Assembly: GCA_002840285.1 (NCBI GenBank)
Contig: PHAE01000003.1
Coordinates: 50,827 to 114,826, forward strand
Reading direction: 5' to 3'
Length of the DNA stretch: 64,000 bases
Source: Firmicutes bacterium HGW-Firmicutes-11
GTDB taxonomy: Bacteria > Bacillota > Clostridia > Peptostreptococcales > Anaerovoracaceae
Made by a program: the position numbers and the translations under genes
The notes under the pieces: model-generated
What the model saw: the letters and a program-made list of their open reading frames with translations, nothing else
Database searches by the model: none
Told to the model about the DNA's origin: nothing
Part shown: piece after piece, positions 1 to 9,075 of the stretch
How positions within the stretch are numbered: position 1 is the first letter of the stretch
Layout of the letters: every line of letters starts with the position of its first letter

Positions 1-316
1 CGATGATCGAATAAGCTTCTTCCCAGGAGATCGCGACAAATTCATCGGAACCTTTCGGGCCGACTCTCTTCAGTGGTGTTTTGATCCGGTCCGGATGGTA
101 GACGTACTGCCTCGTGGAAGCTCCCTTTGAGCATAAGGTGCCTCTGCTATTTTTATGCTCGAGCATCCCTTCCACCTTAACGATCTCTCCATCCTTGATA
201 TAAAGGTCAAGTCCACAATGTGAATGGGGATTGCAGATCGAACAAATCGATTTTTTCACTTCGATTCCCGTGATTTCTCCGGGGATCTTGCCCTTTTTCA
301 GTTGTTCTTTCAGCAT
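1..316 (-). CDS. Molybdopterin oxidoreductase, N-terminal [4Fe-4S] region (partial, runs off the left edge)
   Basis: Reverse-strand translation MLKEQLKKGKIPGEITGIEVKKSICSICNPHSHCGLDLYIKDGEIVKVEGMLEHKNSRGTLCSKGASTRQYVYHPDRIKTPLKRVGPKG...; Cys cluster CxxCx5Cx..C plus DRIKTPLKR is typical of DMSO-reductase-family N-termini. Confidence 0.85.
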   Translation of the reverse strand, partial: MLKEQLKKGKIPGEITGIEVKKSICSICNPHSHCGLDLYIKDGEIVKVEGMLEHKNSRGTLCSKGASTRQYVYHPDRIKTPLKRVGPKGSDEFVAISWEEAYSII

Positions 317-320
317 GCCG

Positions 321-1601
321 TTACCTCATTTCCAGGAATTTCTTTTCCAACCGGGGATATTTATTGTACATTTTGTTCATGGCCAGATTATCATTGGCCA
401 AGGCCGAAAGGTCTGCCGTTGGTTTTGTGACCAGTCCTTTCACTATGAAATTCTTCAACAGACCGGAGATTTCAGGGATATTCAAAAGGTTGATGCCGAT
501 CAGTTTTTTATCTTTCCAGACAAAGCAGGCATATCTGTTGTTTTCTTCGTCGATCTCCTCATACATGTCGTCTCCGTTCAGTATGTTTCCTATACCGATA
601 AAATCGTGCTCGAGGAAATGGGTTATGTTGTGAGGCAGCGTTCCGTGATATTTCATACGCTTTCCAGCCATGTTCATACCTGCGGTCCTGCCCTGGTATC
701 TGCCATTGGACCAAAGTCCAATGATGCGTTGTTCACCGGTCATGATGTCCCTGCCCTGAGCCACATCGCCTGCCGCGTAAAGATCCGGGCAACTGGTTTC
801 CATATATTCGTTGACGATGATCCCCCGGTCCAGCTCGACCTGTTCCGGATCCAGGAACGACATGTTGGATTTTACTCCCGCGCACATGATGATGCAGTCC
901 GCCGTTTCGCAAGGACCCTCATCTGTAAAATAAGCAGTCACTTTATTGTCGTCTTCCTCGATCCGTTCCACAGCAGTTCCAAACCGTAGTCTGACATCCT
1001 TTTTCTCCAAAATATCCTGGATCAGCAGTGAGCAATTTTTATGTGCGATCATGGGGAATATATACTTTGCAAAATCCACGAGACATACGTCAAAGCCTTT
1101 ATCGATCAACGCTTCTACTGCCTTGATGCCCACCATGGATGCGCCTACGACCAAAACCTTCTTCTTTTCTCCGTTCAACAGTTTGCGAAAGCGAACTGCA
1201 TCGTCGATGGTACGGAGGGTATAAACATAGTCGGATATATTATGAAACGACGGTGGAATGACAGGGGAGGATCCGGTGGCCACAAGGCACTTGTCATAAT
1301 AGACTTTGAATCCCTTGGCCGTCTCTACACTTTTCTCCTCGGCATCCAGGTTCACGACGGGAGACCCGAGATAGAGCTTCACATCATGCTCTTGGTAAAA
1401 ATCGAGGTTGTTTCCATAGGGAAACATCATGTCATAATCGATCTTGCCAGAGGCAAAATAAGTTACAAGCATTGGATTATACGACGGTTGGAGCAAATCG
1501 GAAACAAGACAGATCGATCCCTTGTATCCATTCTCTCTCGCAGCCTTGATACCTTCCATTGCCGCGCAACCATTTCCTACAACAACATAATTTCCGGTCA
1601 T
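321..1601 (-). CDS. NAD(P)/FAD-dependent oxidoreductase (pyridine nucleotide-disulfide / NirB-like fold)
   Basis: VVVGNGCAAMEG, VLVVGASMVGIKAVEAL, LYAAGDVAQG motifs; GGAGG before ATG at 1601, so the ORF-track start at 1670 is probably too long. Confidence 0.85.
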   Translation of the reverse strand: MTGNYVVVGNGCAAMEGIKAARENGYKGSICLVSDLLQPSYNPMLVTYFASGKIDYDMMFPYGNNLDFYQEHDVKLYLGSPVVNLDAEEKSVETAKGFKVYYDKCLVATGSSPVIPPSFHNISDYVYTLRTIDDAVRFRKLLNGEKKKVLVVGASMVGIKAVEALIDKGFDVCLVDFAKYIFPMIAHKNCSLLIQDILEKKDVRLRFGTAVERIEEDDNKVTAYFTDEGPCETADCIIMCAGVKSNMSFLDPEQVELDRGIIVNEYMETSCPDLYAAGDVAQGRDIMTGEQRIIGLWSNGRYQGRTAGMNMAGKRMKYHGTLPHNITHFLEHDFIGIGNILNGDDMYEEIDEENNRYACFVWKDKKLIGINLLNIPEISGLLKNFIVKGLVTKPTADLSALANDNLAMNKMYNKYPRLEKKFLEMR

Positions 1602-1666
1602 ACAGTACCTCCTGACCTGTGCGCCAACCTTCACACCAGGCATGCTGGTCTCTCCTATTATGTTAA

Positions 1667-1681
1667 GCAATTATCATGCCA
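1667..1681 (-). promoter_or_regulatory. Sigma-54 -24/-12 promoter TGGCAT-GATAA-TTGC
   Basis: Reverse complement of GCAATTATCATGCCA; about 65 bp upstream of the FAD oxidoreductase start and next to a divergent sigma-54 activator gene. Confidence 0.8.
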
Positions 1682-1758
1682 TCACGGACTTTCAATCTTC
1701 TTACGGGTTTATGCCGGAATCCATAGGTTATATTGCTCATTTTGTTGACACTTGCACT

Positions 1759-1770
1759 GCACATATGTGC
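1759..1770. promoter_or_regulatory. Perfect palindrome GCACATATGTGC, candidate UAS/operator
   Basis: 12-bp perfect dyad about 80 bp upstream of the -24 element at 1667-1681 and upstream of the activator gene. Confidence 0.5.
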
Positions 1771-1852
1771 TATAATTGAACATGTACGAATCGATAATAA
1801 ATTTTTGATTGCAGAATTCTTGACAAGATCGCATCAATGCTGGAGGTGTTTC

Positions 1853-3304
1853 ATGAAAGCCATCCGTTTTTCTGACGAGAGCATCCTTGATTTCAATCCC
1901 TTGCTGGAAGTTGTTACGAACCTGGCCTTCGACTGTTCTTTTATGACCGACAGCAGCGGTCATATCATCAAATGTTCCGACACATCGCCGTTGGTATGGG
2001 GAATTCCCATCAGCGACATCTTGGGACAGCACATCTCCAAACTGGAGGAAGATACAACACCTCTTTCCGATTGCGTGCTGGGAGACAAGATCACGTTGAG
2101 CAAGCTATTTCTGATCAACGGCATCATTTGCTTCGTTCATATCATTCCCTTGTTCAACGAAAGAGAAGAGCACATCGGCACCTTTTGCGGTATCGTTCAC
2201 AGAGGGTTGGACAAATTGAAGAGTATCGTCGAGCATGTTTATGTGGAAGACGAACAAGAACAGATCCTGTCGCCGCTTCCCCGATCCGAAACAAGGTATT
2301 CCTTCAACGATTTTGTTGGCTCCTGCCCGGAGATACTGGACGTTATCAAAATGGCCAAGCGGGCAGCGAAATATGAATATCCCGTCCTGATTCGAGGCGA
2401 GACTGGCACAGGAAAAGAGCTTATCGCCAGCGGTATCCATACAGAAAGAGTAAAAGGAGCGGATCTCCCCTTCGTTAAGATCAACTGTACTGCCATCCCC
2501 CGGGAACTGCTGGAGTCGGAGCTTTTCGGTCATGAAAAAGGAGCGTTTACCGGCGCCTTCTCCAGAAAGCAGGGCAAATTTGAAATCGCCGGCTCAGGCA
2601 CCATACTTCTGGATGAGATCGGAGATATGGAGCTGGCACTGCAGAGCAAACTGCTCCGTGTATTGGAAGACCGCGAGTTTGAACGGGTCGGCGGCAATGA
2701 ACTGATTCCCTTTCGTGGCAGGATCATTGCTTCAACCAATCGAAATCTCGAGAGAATGATCAAAACAGGGCTGTTTCGCGAAGACCTGTACTATCGGCTC
2801 AGCACGATCGAAATAACTATACCTCCTGTTCGTAACAGCAAGGAAGATATTTTGCTGCTGACCAATTATTTTATGCGCCGCAGCAATCTTCATGTCCCTT
2901 TCAGCCCCGGCGCGATCGGAATACTAAAAAACTACGATTGGCCTGGCAATGTGCGACAGATCAAAAACGTCGTGGCAAAACTTTCGTTGCTCGAGGATGC
3001 GAGGATTTTCCGGGCGGATCACATTCGGGAGATCTTGATGCCCGTGCATCATTCGGACCGAAGGGACGAGCCGATGGAGATCGTGGAAATCGAACCCTTA
3101 GAAAGGCCAGTCATGACAGAGAGACCGACAGCGACGGCAAAAACTGACGTATTGTCCGACCGCGAAAAGGTCCACATCATCGACATCCTAGATAAAACCG
3201 GGATGAATTTGGCTGCAAGTGCCAGATTGCTTGGCATCAGCAGAAATACCCTCTATAATAAAATCAAAAAGTATGATATAAGTTTAAGGAAAGTGATTCT
3301 CTGA
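1853..3304 (+). CDS. Sigma-54-dependent transcriptional activator (PAS-like sensor, AAA+, Fis HTH)
   Basis: GETGTGKELIASGIH (Walker A), ESELFGHEKGAFTGA (GAFTGA), LDEIGDM, C-terminal Fis HTH AASARLLGISRNTLYNKIKKYDI; GGAGG upstream of ATG at 1853. Confidence 0.95.
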   Translation: MKAIRFSDESILDFNPLLEVVTNLAFDCSFMTDSSGHIIKCSDTSPLVWGIPISDILGQHISKLEEDTTPLSDCVLGDKITLSKLFLINGIICFVHIIPLFNEREEHIGTFCGIVHRGLDKLKSIVEHVYVEDEQEQILSPLPRSETRYSFNDFVGSCPEILDVIKMAKRAAKYEYPVLIRGETGTGKELIASGIHTERVKGADLPFVKINCTAIPRELLESELFGHEKGAFTGAFSRKQGKFEIAGSGTILLDEIGDMELALQSKLLRVLEDREFERVGGNELIPFRGRIIASTNRNLERMIKTGLFREDLYYRLSTIEITIPPVRNSKEDILLLTNYFMRRSNLHVPFSPGAIGILKNYDWPGNVRQIKNVVAKLSLLEDARIFRADHIREILMPVHHSDRRDEPMEIVEIEPLERPVMTERPTATAKTDVLSDREKVHIIDILDKTGMNLAASARLLGISRNTLYNKIKKYDISLRKVIL

Positions 3305-3326
3305 TCCTTGAAGGAGGAGCTCTATA

Positions 3327-4349
3327 ATGAAAGAAGTGTCCGTTTACGATGCCTTGGGAATGGTGCTGGCTCATGATATGACTCAGATCGTCCCAGGAGA
3401 ATATAAAGGAAGCCGTTTCAAAAAAGGTCATGTGATCCAGCATGAAGATGTCGAAGTCATGATCTGCATGGGAAAAAAACGTCTCTACGTTTTTGATAAG
3501 GAAGAAACGGATGTCCATGAGGACGATGCTGCCAGACGAATCGCTTCGGCGGCCTCAGGGCGCGGCGTTCTGTTGCGATCTGCCGGCGAGGGCAAGCTTG
3601 AGCTTCTGGCGGAATATGACGGTCTTTTGAAGATCGATACTAGTCTGTTGAGCGAGTTGATCGAACAGGATGACATCATGTTCGCTACCATTCACGAAAA
3701 TCAACTGGTGAAGGCCGGGGAAAAATTGGCTGGAACGAGGATCATACCTCTATATGTGAAAGAAGCGGTTTTGGCCACCGCAGAACAAGTCTGCGAAAAA
3801 GGGACACTGGTGGAAGTTCTGCCGCTAAAATCGATGAAAATCGGTCTGGTCACAACCGGAAGCGAGGTATATACCGGCAAGATCCGTGACGGGTTTGGAC
3901 CAGTGCTGGACACGAAATTCAAAGAACTTGGCAGTCAAGTCGTGAAGCAATTGTTTGCTGATGATGACGAGGTCATGATTGCCGCCTGCATCAATCAGTT
4001 GCTAGAGGAAGGCGTAGACATGATCGGAGTGACCGGAGGCATGTCGGTGGATCCAGATGACAAGACTCCGACCGGAATCAAGCTTGCAGGTGGAGAGATC
4101 GTCATCTACGGAACACCGGTTTTACCGGGAGCGATGTTTATGCTTGCTTACATCGGCGATGTACCGGTCGTCGGGATCCCCGGATGTGCGATGTACAGTA
4201 AGATCAGCATCTTTGATCTCGTCGTGCCTCGATTGCTGGCAGGCGAGTCTCTTTCGAAAGCAGATATCCGTAAGCTGGCCCATGGCGGTTTGTGCCGCAG
4301 CTGCAAACTGTGCACTTTCCCCAATTGCGGGTTCGGCAAGTCGTATTGA
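3327..4349 (+). CDS. Molybdopterin-binding (MoeA/MogA-like) protein with Cys-rich C-terminus
   Basis: MKIGLVTTGSEVYTGKI..., GVTGGMSVDPDDKTPTGIK, PVLPGAMFMLAYIGDVPVVGIPGC; tail CRSCKLCTFPNC. Confidence 0.8.
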   Translation: MKEVSVYDALGMVLAHDMTQIVPGEYKGSRFKKGHVIQHEDVEVMICMGKKRLYVFDKEETDVHEDDAARRIASAASGRGVLLRSAGEGKLELLAEYDGLLKIDTSLLSELIEQDDIMFATIHENQLVKAGEKLAGTRIIPLYVKEAVLATAEQVCEKGTLVEVLPLKSMKIGLVTTGSEVYTGKIRDGFGPVLDTKFKELGSQVVKQLFADDDEVMIAACINQLLEEGVDMIGVTGGMSVDPDDKTPTGIKLAGGEIVIYGTPVLPGAMFMLAYIGDVPVVGIPGCAMYSKISIFDLVVPRLLAGESLSKADIRKLAHGGLCRSCKLCTFPNCGFGKSY

Positions 4350-4400
4350 ACAAAGCCTTACAGGTCAAGTTCTGGCGCCAGGCACAATACAAGTAACAGA

Positions 4401-4443
4401 AAGAAATGCAACGATCCTCAATGAGTCGATCGTTGCATTTCTT
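4401..4443. terminator. Bidirectional hairpin between convergent genes
   Basis: AAGAAATGCAACGATC-CTCAATGAGTC-GATCGTTGCATTTCTT, 16-bp perfect stem. Confidence 0.8.
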
Positions 4444-4478
4444 ATAAAGTAGAGGAGAGGAATTTGATTTTAAGAAGT

Positions 4479-5453
4479 TTAGATGTTCAGGTCGAACAAG
4501 TTGATCGCATTTGTGCGGCCGATCTTTTCTCTGTCGTTTTCGCTGATGGAACAACTGTCGAACCACTCACAGGCTTCCGGAACAGATTCAAAGGGGAAGT
4601 CCGTTGCGAAGAGGATCCGGTCAGCACCTATTTCAGACATGGTGTTGATCAATGTTTGGGTGCGGTGATGACCGCTGGTGGTGTACCAGAAGTTCTTCAA
4701 AAGGTAATCGCATACTTGCAGTTTCATGGGTGCTCCGCGATCTTCTCTCTTCATCCGGTTGGATATGCGCCACATGGTGTAGGGCAGTGCTTCTCCCATG
4801 TGTCCCAGGATCATTTTTAGATTTGGGAACTCATCATAAAGTCCGGAACAAATCAGGCGGAGAGCATGGGTCGCCGTTTCCGTACCAAAGGTCCAGGCTG
4901 CGCCGTTGAGCCAGGGATGGCCATCTACGCTATGGGCGTTGCAAGGCATTGGTTCACGGGGATGCAGATAAAAAGGAATATTGAGTTTTGCTACTTCTGC
5001 CCAGAAGGGCCGGTAGGCCGGATCGTCCAGATACATGTAGTTGTCTTCCGCATCGATCTGCGAATAACCATTGGCCAGGACGCCGATGCAACCCAGATCC
5101 TTAACAGCTCTTTGCAGTTCCAGGATCGCCGCATCCGGATCTTGGAGAGGAACCGCAGCAAAGCCCTGAAAACGCTTCGGATGCTTATGAATAGCCTCTG
5201 CCATGGTATCGTTGGCGATCCGTGCTACCTCGATGGCTTCTTTTTTGTTGTAGATCGTCTGGATTGCAGGGGAATTGAGGGAAAGGATCATCATTTCCAT
5301 GCCGTTTTCGTCCATCAGTTGAAGCCGGGCATCCATCAGATCCAAAATTGCTGCGGAAAACTTGGGCCACACATCCTTCGGGAAATATTTTTCCGAACAG
5401 CCTAGGGTTTCAGGGATGGCGAAGGTCTCTTCGATGCCAATTTTGTTTAACAT
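4479..5453 (-). CDS. Amidohydrolase-2 family decarboxylase, gamma-resorcylate (2,6-dihydroxybenzoate) decarboxylase-like
   Basis: IEETFAIPET, GFAAVPLQDPDAAILELQRAVKDLGCIGVLANGYSQ, FYLHPREP, LGHMGEALPYTMWRI, ADRILFATDFPFE motifs characteristic of 2,3-DHBD/gamma-RSD-type decarboxylases. Confidence 0.8.
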   Translation of the reverse strand: MLNKIGIEETFAIPETLGCSEKYFPKDVWPKFSAAILDLMDARLQLMDENGMEMMILSLNSPAIQTIYNKKEAIEVARIANDTMAEAIHKHPKRFQGFAAVPLQDPDAAILELQRAVKDLGCIGVLANGYSQIDAEDNYMYLDDPAYRPFWAEVAKLNIPFYLHPREPMPCNAHSVDGHPWLNGAAWTFGTETATHALRLICSGLYDEFPNLKMILGHMGEALPYTMWRISNRMKREDRGAPMKLQVCDYLLKNFWYTTSGHHRTQTLINTMSEIGADRILFATDFPFESVPEACEWFDSCSISENDREKIGRTNAINLFDLNI

Positions 5454-5489
5454 GTTGCTACTCCTATTACAATTTTTTTATACCGATCC

Positions 5490-6803
5490 CTACATGGTCG
5501 AGGGAAGCCAGGTCGATAAGATTGGGAATACAGATAGGATCACGAGCCCCAAAGCAAGTACAAGCACGGTCGGGACCGCTCCCTTGATCACGGTTTCCAA
5601 CGTCAGGCCCGGAACCGCGCCTTTCAGAACGAAGAGATTCATTCCGACCGGCGGAGTGATCATGCCGATGCAGCAAGCAACGGTGGATGTCACTCCCAAC
5701 CAGATGGGATCAAATCCCATTGACGTCAAGGTCGGGAAGATGAAGGGCATCGTGATCAAAAGGATACCGACCGGTTCGAGGAAGCAACCTAAGATCAGTA
5801 AAACGATCATGACCGCCACAAAGGTCACCCAGCGATTGGGGCTGATGTCGATCACCACTTCCGCCAATTCCTGTGGTAGACCGTAAGCGCTCAAAAAGAA
5901 TGCGAATACCAGTCCGCCGAACATCATAAACAGTATCATACAGCTGTTTTTCGTGGTGTTCAGCAACGTTCGGCTGATGCATGTTCTCGTGAGCCTTTTA
6001 CGCAGAATAACCAGTACCAGAGCACCGATGGAACCCACCGCTGCCGATTCCGTCGCGGTCACGATGCCCGAGTACAGCAATCCAAGGACCACCAGGATCA
6101 GTGCCATGATCGGCAGGATCGAAGCCATATCGTGTCGCCGCAAATCCCTCTCATTGCTCTCAGAGACCTTGGATGGCACGATCCTCGACACATCGATCGC
6201 GTTGGGGAAGAACTTGATCACGAACAGAACATAAGCGATCAGTAGAATTGCCAATAGTATGCCGGGGATGATCCCCGCCATGAACAGCTCTACGATCGAC
6301 GTTTCTGTGATGATCCCAAACATGATGAAGGTGATAGAGGGCGGGATCAATATTCCAAGAGTCCCCCCCGCTGCCTGTATGCCGGCAGCTAGCTTCGGAT
6401 CGTAGCCGTTGTTGATCATCGATGGTATGCTGATCGTTCCAATGGTTGCGGCAGTCGCTGGGGCAGAGCCGCACACGGCAGAGAAAATCGCGCTTGCTAC
6501 CACGCTGCTGATCGCCAGATTGCCCGGCAGACGTTTCAGCTTTCTTGCGATCGTATCAAACATATCTGCTGCAACATCTGAGTTCGCCAACAGTTCCGCC
6601 ATCAGTATGAACAGTGGTATCATCAGTGTTGTGATGCTCGTTGCTTGTGTATATGTGATCAGGCTAAGTTGAGACAGCAGATTTGGGCTCAAAAACACCA
6701 TAATGCCTGCCATTCCAAGAAAACCAAGACCAAGTGAAATCGGTGTGCCAATAAATAAAATAATGATCAGTACGACGAACATGGCTGCAGTCATCCATAA
6801 CAT
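5490..6803 (-). CDS. dctM: TRAP transporter large permease (DctM)
   Basis: FIGTPISLGLGFLG, SVVASAIFSAVCGSAPATAATIG, GTLGILIPPSITFI motifs; 12-TM-like hydrophobicity. Confidence 0.93.
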   Translation of the reverse strand: MLWMTAAMFVVLIIILFIGTPISLGLGFLGMAGIMVFLSPNLLSQLSLITYTQATSITTLMIPLFILMAELLANSDVAADMFDTIARKLKRLPGNLAISSVVASAIFSAVCGSAPATAATIGTISIPSMINNGYDPKLAAGIQAAGGTLGILIPPSITFIMFGIITETSIVELFMAGIIPGILLAILLIAYVLFVIKFFPNAIDVSRIVPSKVSESNERDLRRHDMASILPIMALILVVLGLLYSGIVTATESAAVGSIGALVLVILRKRLTRTCISRTLLNTTKNSCMILFMMFGGLVFAFFLSAYGLPQELAEVVIDISPNRWVTFVAVMIVLLILGCFLEPVGILLITMPFIFPTLTSMGFDPIWLGVTSTVACCIGMITPPVGMNLFVLKGAVPGLTLETVIKGAVPTVLVLALGLVILSVFPILSTWLPSTM

Positions 6804-6807
6804 AATA

Positions 6808-7293
6808 TCAATTGCCTCCCTTTTCGTCTTTTGCCCTGAGGCATGCTATCAGTTTGGCAATCAATGTTATAAACAACATGACACAGCCGAAAATCATGAT
6901 TCCATAAAGGATCACAGAAGGAAACGGAATGTTTCCCATCGCATCCCATTGAAACTCATATGCCAATAATGCATAATCATAGGTCGATTTCGTCAATGCC
7001 CCTACAAATGAAAGGGCAAAAAGATATCCGATCGTCATCAGGATTTTTCTTACGAGGGGCTTGACCCGATCGACAAGAATTTCCACATGAACATGCCCTC
7101 CGCTTTGCAGGCAATAGGATGTGCCAAGAAAGGCAGCCGTCAGGATCATGTATTGGGAAATGGATTGCGCCCAAACTGACGGCGCTCCCAAAACGTATCT
7201 GCTGAATACGTCAAACAACATGATGACAGCCGTCAGAAAGAATAGAAAACCACTGACATAGCCCAGAATTAAATTGAGTTTTTTTAACAGCAT
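6808..7293 (-). CDS. dctQ: TRAP transporter small permease (DctQ)
   Basis: About 160 aa, 4-TM, FSRYVLGAPSVWAQSISQYMILTAAFLGTSY; adjacent to dctM. Confidence 0.9.
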   Translation of the reverse strand: MLLKKLNLILGYVSGFLFFLTAVIMLFDVFSRYVLGAPSVWAQSISQYMILTAAFLGTSYCLQSGGHVHVEILVDRVKPLVRKILMTIGYLFALSFVGALTKSTYDYALLAYEFQWDAMGNIPFPSVILYGIMIFGCVMLFITLIAKLIACLRAKDEKGGN

Positions 7294-7323
7294 TTACGGC
7301 ATCTCCTCGCTATAGAATCGCTT

Positions 7324-7366
7324 GTTTACACTTGCCGCTTCCGGAACGGAAGCGACAAGTGTAAAC
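7324..7366. other. Long intercistronic hairpin between dctP and dctQ
   Basis: GTTTACACTTG-C-CGCTTCCG-GAA-CGGAAGCG-A-CAAGTGTAAAC: 11 bp + mismatch + 8 bp, loop GAA; no T-run. Confidence 0.85.
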
Positions 7367-7381
7367 TCTGCTTTGTTTCGT

Positions 7382-8425
7382 TTACCAGGGAAGCGCCTGG
7401 AGAGTTTCCATCAGTTTGACGCCGAGAGGTCCGGAGTAAGCAGCGACTTCTTCCCAAAGTCCCTTGCTTGCTTCCATGAAAACTGCCTGTTCGTCCGGTG
7501 TCAAGTAGTATACAGATCCACCGGCCTGCTCAACATTTGCAAAAAAGGCTGCTTGATAATCCTCCATCAACGTGGCATTGTAATCCATCGCCAGTTCGCC
7601 GGCTTCGATCATGATGGCCTTTTGCTCGTCATTCAACTTTGCCCAGGCAGCATCGGAAATCGACACATACTGCCATGTGGAATTGGACAAACCGAGAACG
7701 CTGACGTTGGGTGCGGATTCATACAGTTTAAATGCGTTGACAAACGGCCATCCGGTATATCCGCCATCCACGGTTCCTCTTTCAAAGGCAACTGCAACGT
7801 CGGCCGGGAAAATGGTCATAGGAGAAGCTCCCCATGCTGCCAGTGTCTTCCCGATCCACATGCCGTGATCTCTGATCCTCAAACCTTTGATGTCGGCGGG
7901 GGAGTGAACTTCTTTCACTTGCTTGTCGTTCAAATAGAAAACGGTATCGCCTTCGTCTGTAGCAAACAGATATTGTTGTCTGTATTCCTTCAGGATCTCA
8001 TTCATGATCGGTGCGATCGCCGTGTTTGCTTCTCTCCACTTTCTGGGGTTGAACAATCCGGGAACGTCCATCGGTGCCAGTGCTTTTGCTTCACTGGAGT
8101 TCAGCGCGGTCGGGCAGGCAGCCATATCGACGGTATTCGTCATGACAGCTTTTAAAGCTTCCTGATTCTTGACAAGACCTTCCGACGGATAGACGGTGAT
8201 CTTGATCGTGCCATCAGACATTTCCGCTACTTTGTCCGCATAGAACTGATAGGTTTTGCCTCTGGAGTCCTGCTCCGGGAATGCGTGGTTGAAAGTGAAT
8301 TCAACGGTTTCTGCAACAGGTTCTTCCCCTTCGACAGGTTCGGCTGGCTCGGCTCCGCCGCATCCAACCAACGCGGTCATAGCCAAAAGCGCGACGAGCA
8401 GCAGTGATAAAAGCTTTTTGTTCAT
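7382..8425 (-). CDS. dctP: TRAP transporter substrate-binding protein (DctP), lipoprotein signal
   Basis: MNKKLLSLLLVALLAMTALVGCGG lipobox; DctP-fold motifs (GLRIRDHGMWIGKTLAAWGASPM, AFERGTVDGGYTG). Confidence 0.93.
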   Translation of the reverse strand: MNKKLLSLLLVALLAMTALVGCGGAEPAEPVEGEEPVAETVEFTFNHAFPEQDSRGKTYQFYADKVAEMSDGTIKITVYPSEGLVKNQEALKAVMTNTVDMAACPTALNSSEAKALAPMDVPGLFNPRKWREANTAIAPIMNEILKEYRQQYLFATDEGDTVFYLNDKQVKEVHSPADIKGLRIRDHGMWIGKTLAAWGASPMTIFPADVAVAFERGTVDGGYTGWPFVNAFKLYESAPNVSVLGLSNSTWQYVSISDAAWAKLNDEQKAIMIEAGELAMDYNATLMEDYQAAFFANVEQAGGSVYYLTPDEQAVFMEASKGLWEEVAAYSGPLGVKLMETLQALPW

Positions 8426-8485
8426 AGTGTCCTCCTGAAATTATAGTTGTAAACATTTGTGATAACGGCTATTCTTTCTATTTGC

Positions 8486-8860
8486 TTATTTGGTTTCCGG
8501 ATCAAATGGTTTCCACTCACTGGGATAGGGGCATCCGAGAGCAAAGTACCTGGTCACGCCGTCATAAGCATTGATCACCTGATGGGGTTCCCCGTCTTCG
8601 ACAAGAACGCATTCTCCCGGGCCGACGATCACTTCCATCTTGTCGGTCCTGACTTTGAGTCTTCCTTCCAGCATCAGAAAGTAATGCTCCGATCCTGGGT
8701 GAACGTGCATTTCTGCGCCTCCGCCGGGTCCTAAGATGGAGATTGCGACTCTTGCATGGATCGCTTGCTCCTTTGTGAAAATCTCATTACTTACCATGTC
8801 ATGATGAAGTGGTGGCAACGTCTCTTCCAGAGAGTTCAAACTGGAAACAATCATATTCAT
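8486..8860 (-). CDS. Small cupin-domain protein
   Basis: GGGAEMHVHPGSEHYFLMLEG...VGPGECVLVEDGEPHQVIN cupin motifs. Confidence 0.9.
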   Translation of the reverse strand: MNMIVSSLNSLEETLPPLHHDMVSNEIFTKEQAIHARVAISILGPGGGAEMHVHPGSEHYFLMLEGRLKVRTDKMEVIVGPGECVLVEDGEPHQVINAYDGVTRYFALGCPYPSEWKPFDPETK

Positions 8861-8901
8861 CCTCCTTACTCTGTTGTAACTGACTTCCTAAAACTATATT
8901 T

Positions 8902-8916
8902 GCAATCCTTGTGCCA
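8902..8916 (-). promoter_or_regulatory. Sigma-54 promoter TGGCAC-AAGGA-TTGC
   Basis: Reverse complement of GCAATCCTTGTGCCA; exact match to TGGCAC-N5-TTGC upstream of the cupin-TRAP-amidohydrolase operon. Confidence 0.88.
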
Positions 8917-8993
8917 ATCGTTAAATATTTGATATTCCAAGGAAAATGGCCGTTTCTTAATAAATCCTTCACAAACAGGAATCCAATCGTCGA

Positions 8994-9013
8994 TGCGCAT
9001 TGTCATCTGCGCA
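8994..9013. promoter_or_regulatory. Dyad TGCGCA-N8-TGCGCA, candidate enhancer (UAS)
   Basis: TGCGCATTGTCATCTGCGCA about 80 bp upstream of the -24 element at 8902-8916. Confidence 0.4.
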
Positions 9014-9020
9014 CTAAAAA

Positions 9021-9054
9021 AAAGAAAAGCGTGCCGATTCGCACACTTTTCTTT
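9021..9054. terminator. Bidirectional terminator-like hairpin
   Basis: AAAGAAAAGCGTGC-CGATTC-GCACACTTTTCTTT, 14-bp stem with one mismatch and A/T flanks, downstream of the activator gene at 9076. Confidence 0.75.
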
Positions 9055-9075
9055 ATTAGAGAGCAATGGCAGTGC

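Noticed and set aside
231-989. 252-aa plus-strand ORF (and many similar long antisense ORFs, e.g. 7322-8155, 21879-22904, 10967-11902)
   Set aside because: Antisense to well-supported conserved genes, no recognisable domain, no RBS; typical shadow ORFs at this GC content.
1745-1776. TTGACA ... TATAAT as a sigma-70 promoter for the activator at 1853
   Set aside because: Spacer is 20 nt, longer than normal; may need an activator or be coincidental, so not called.
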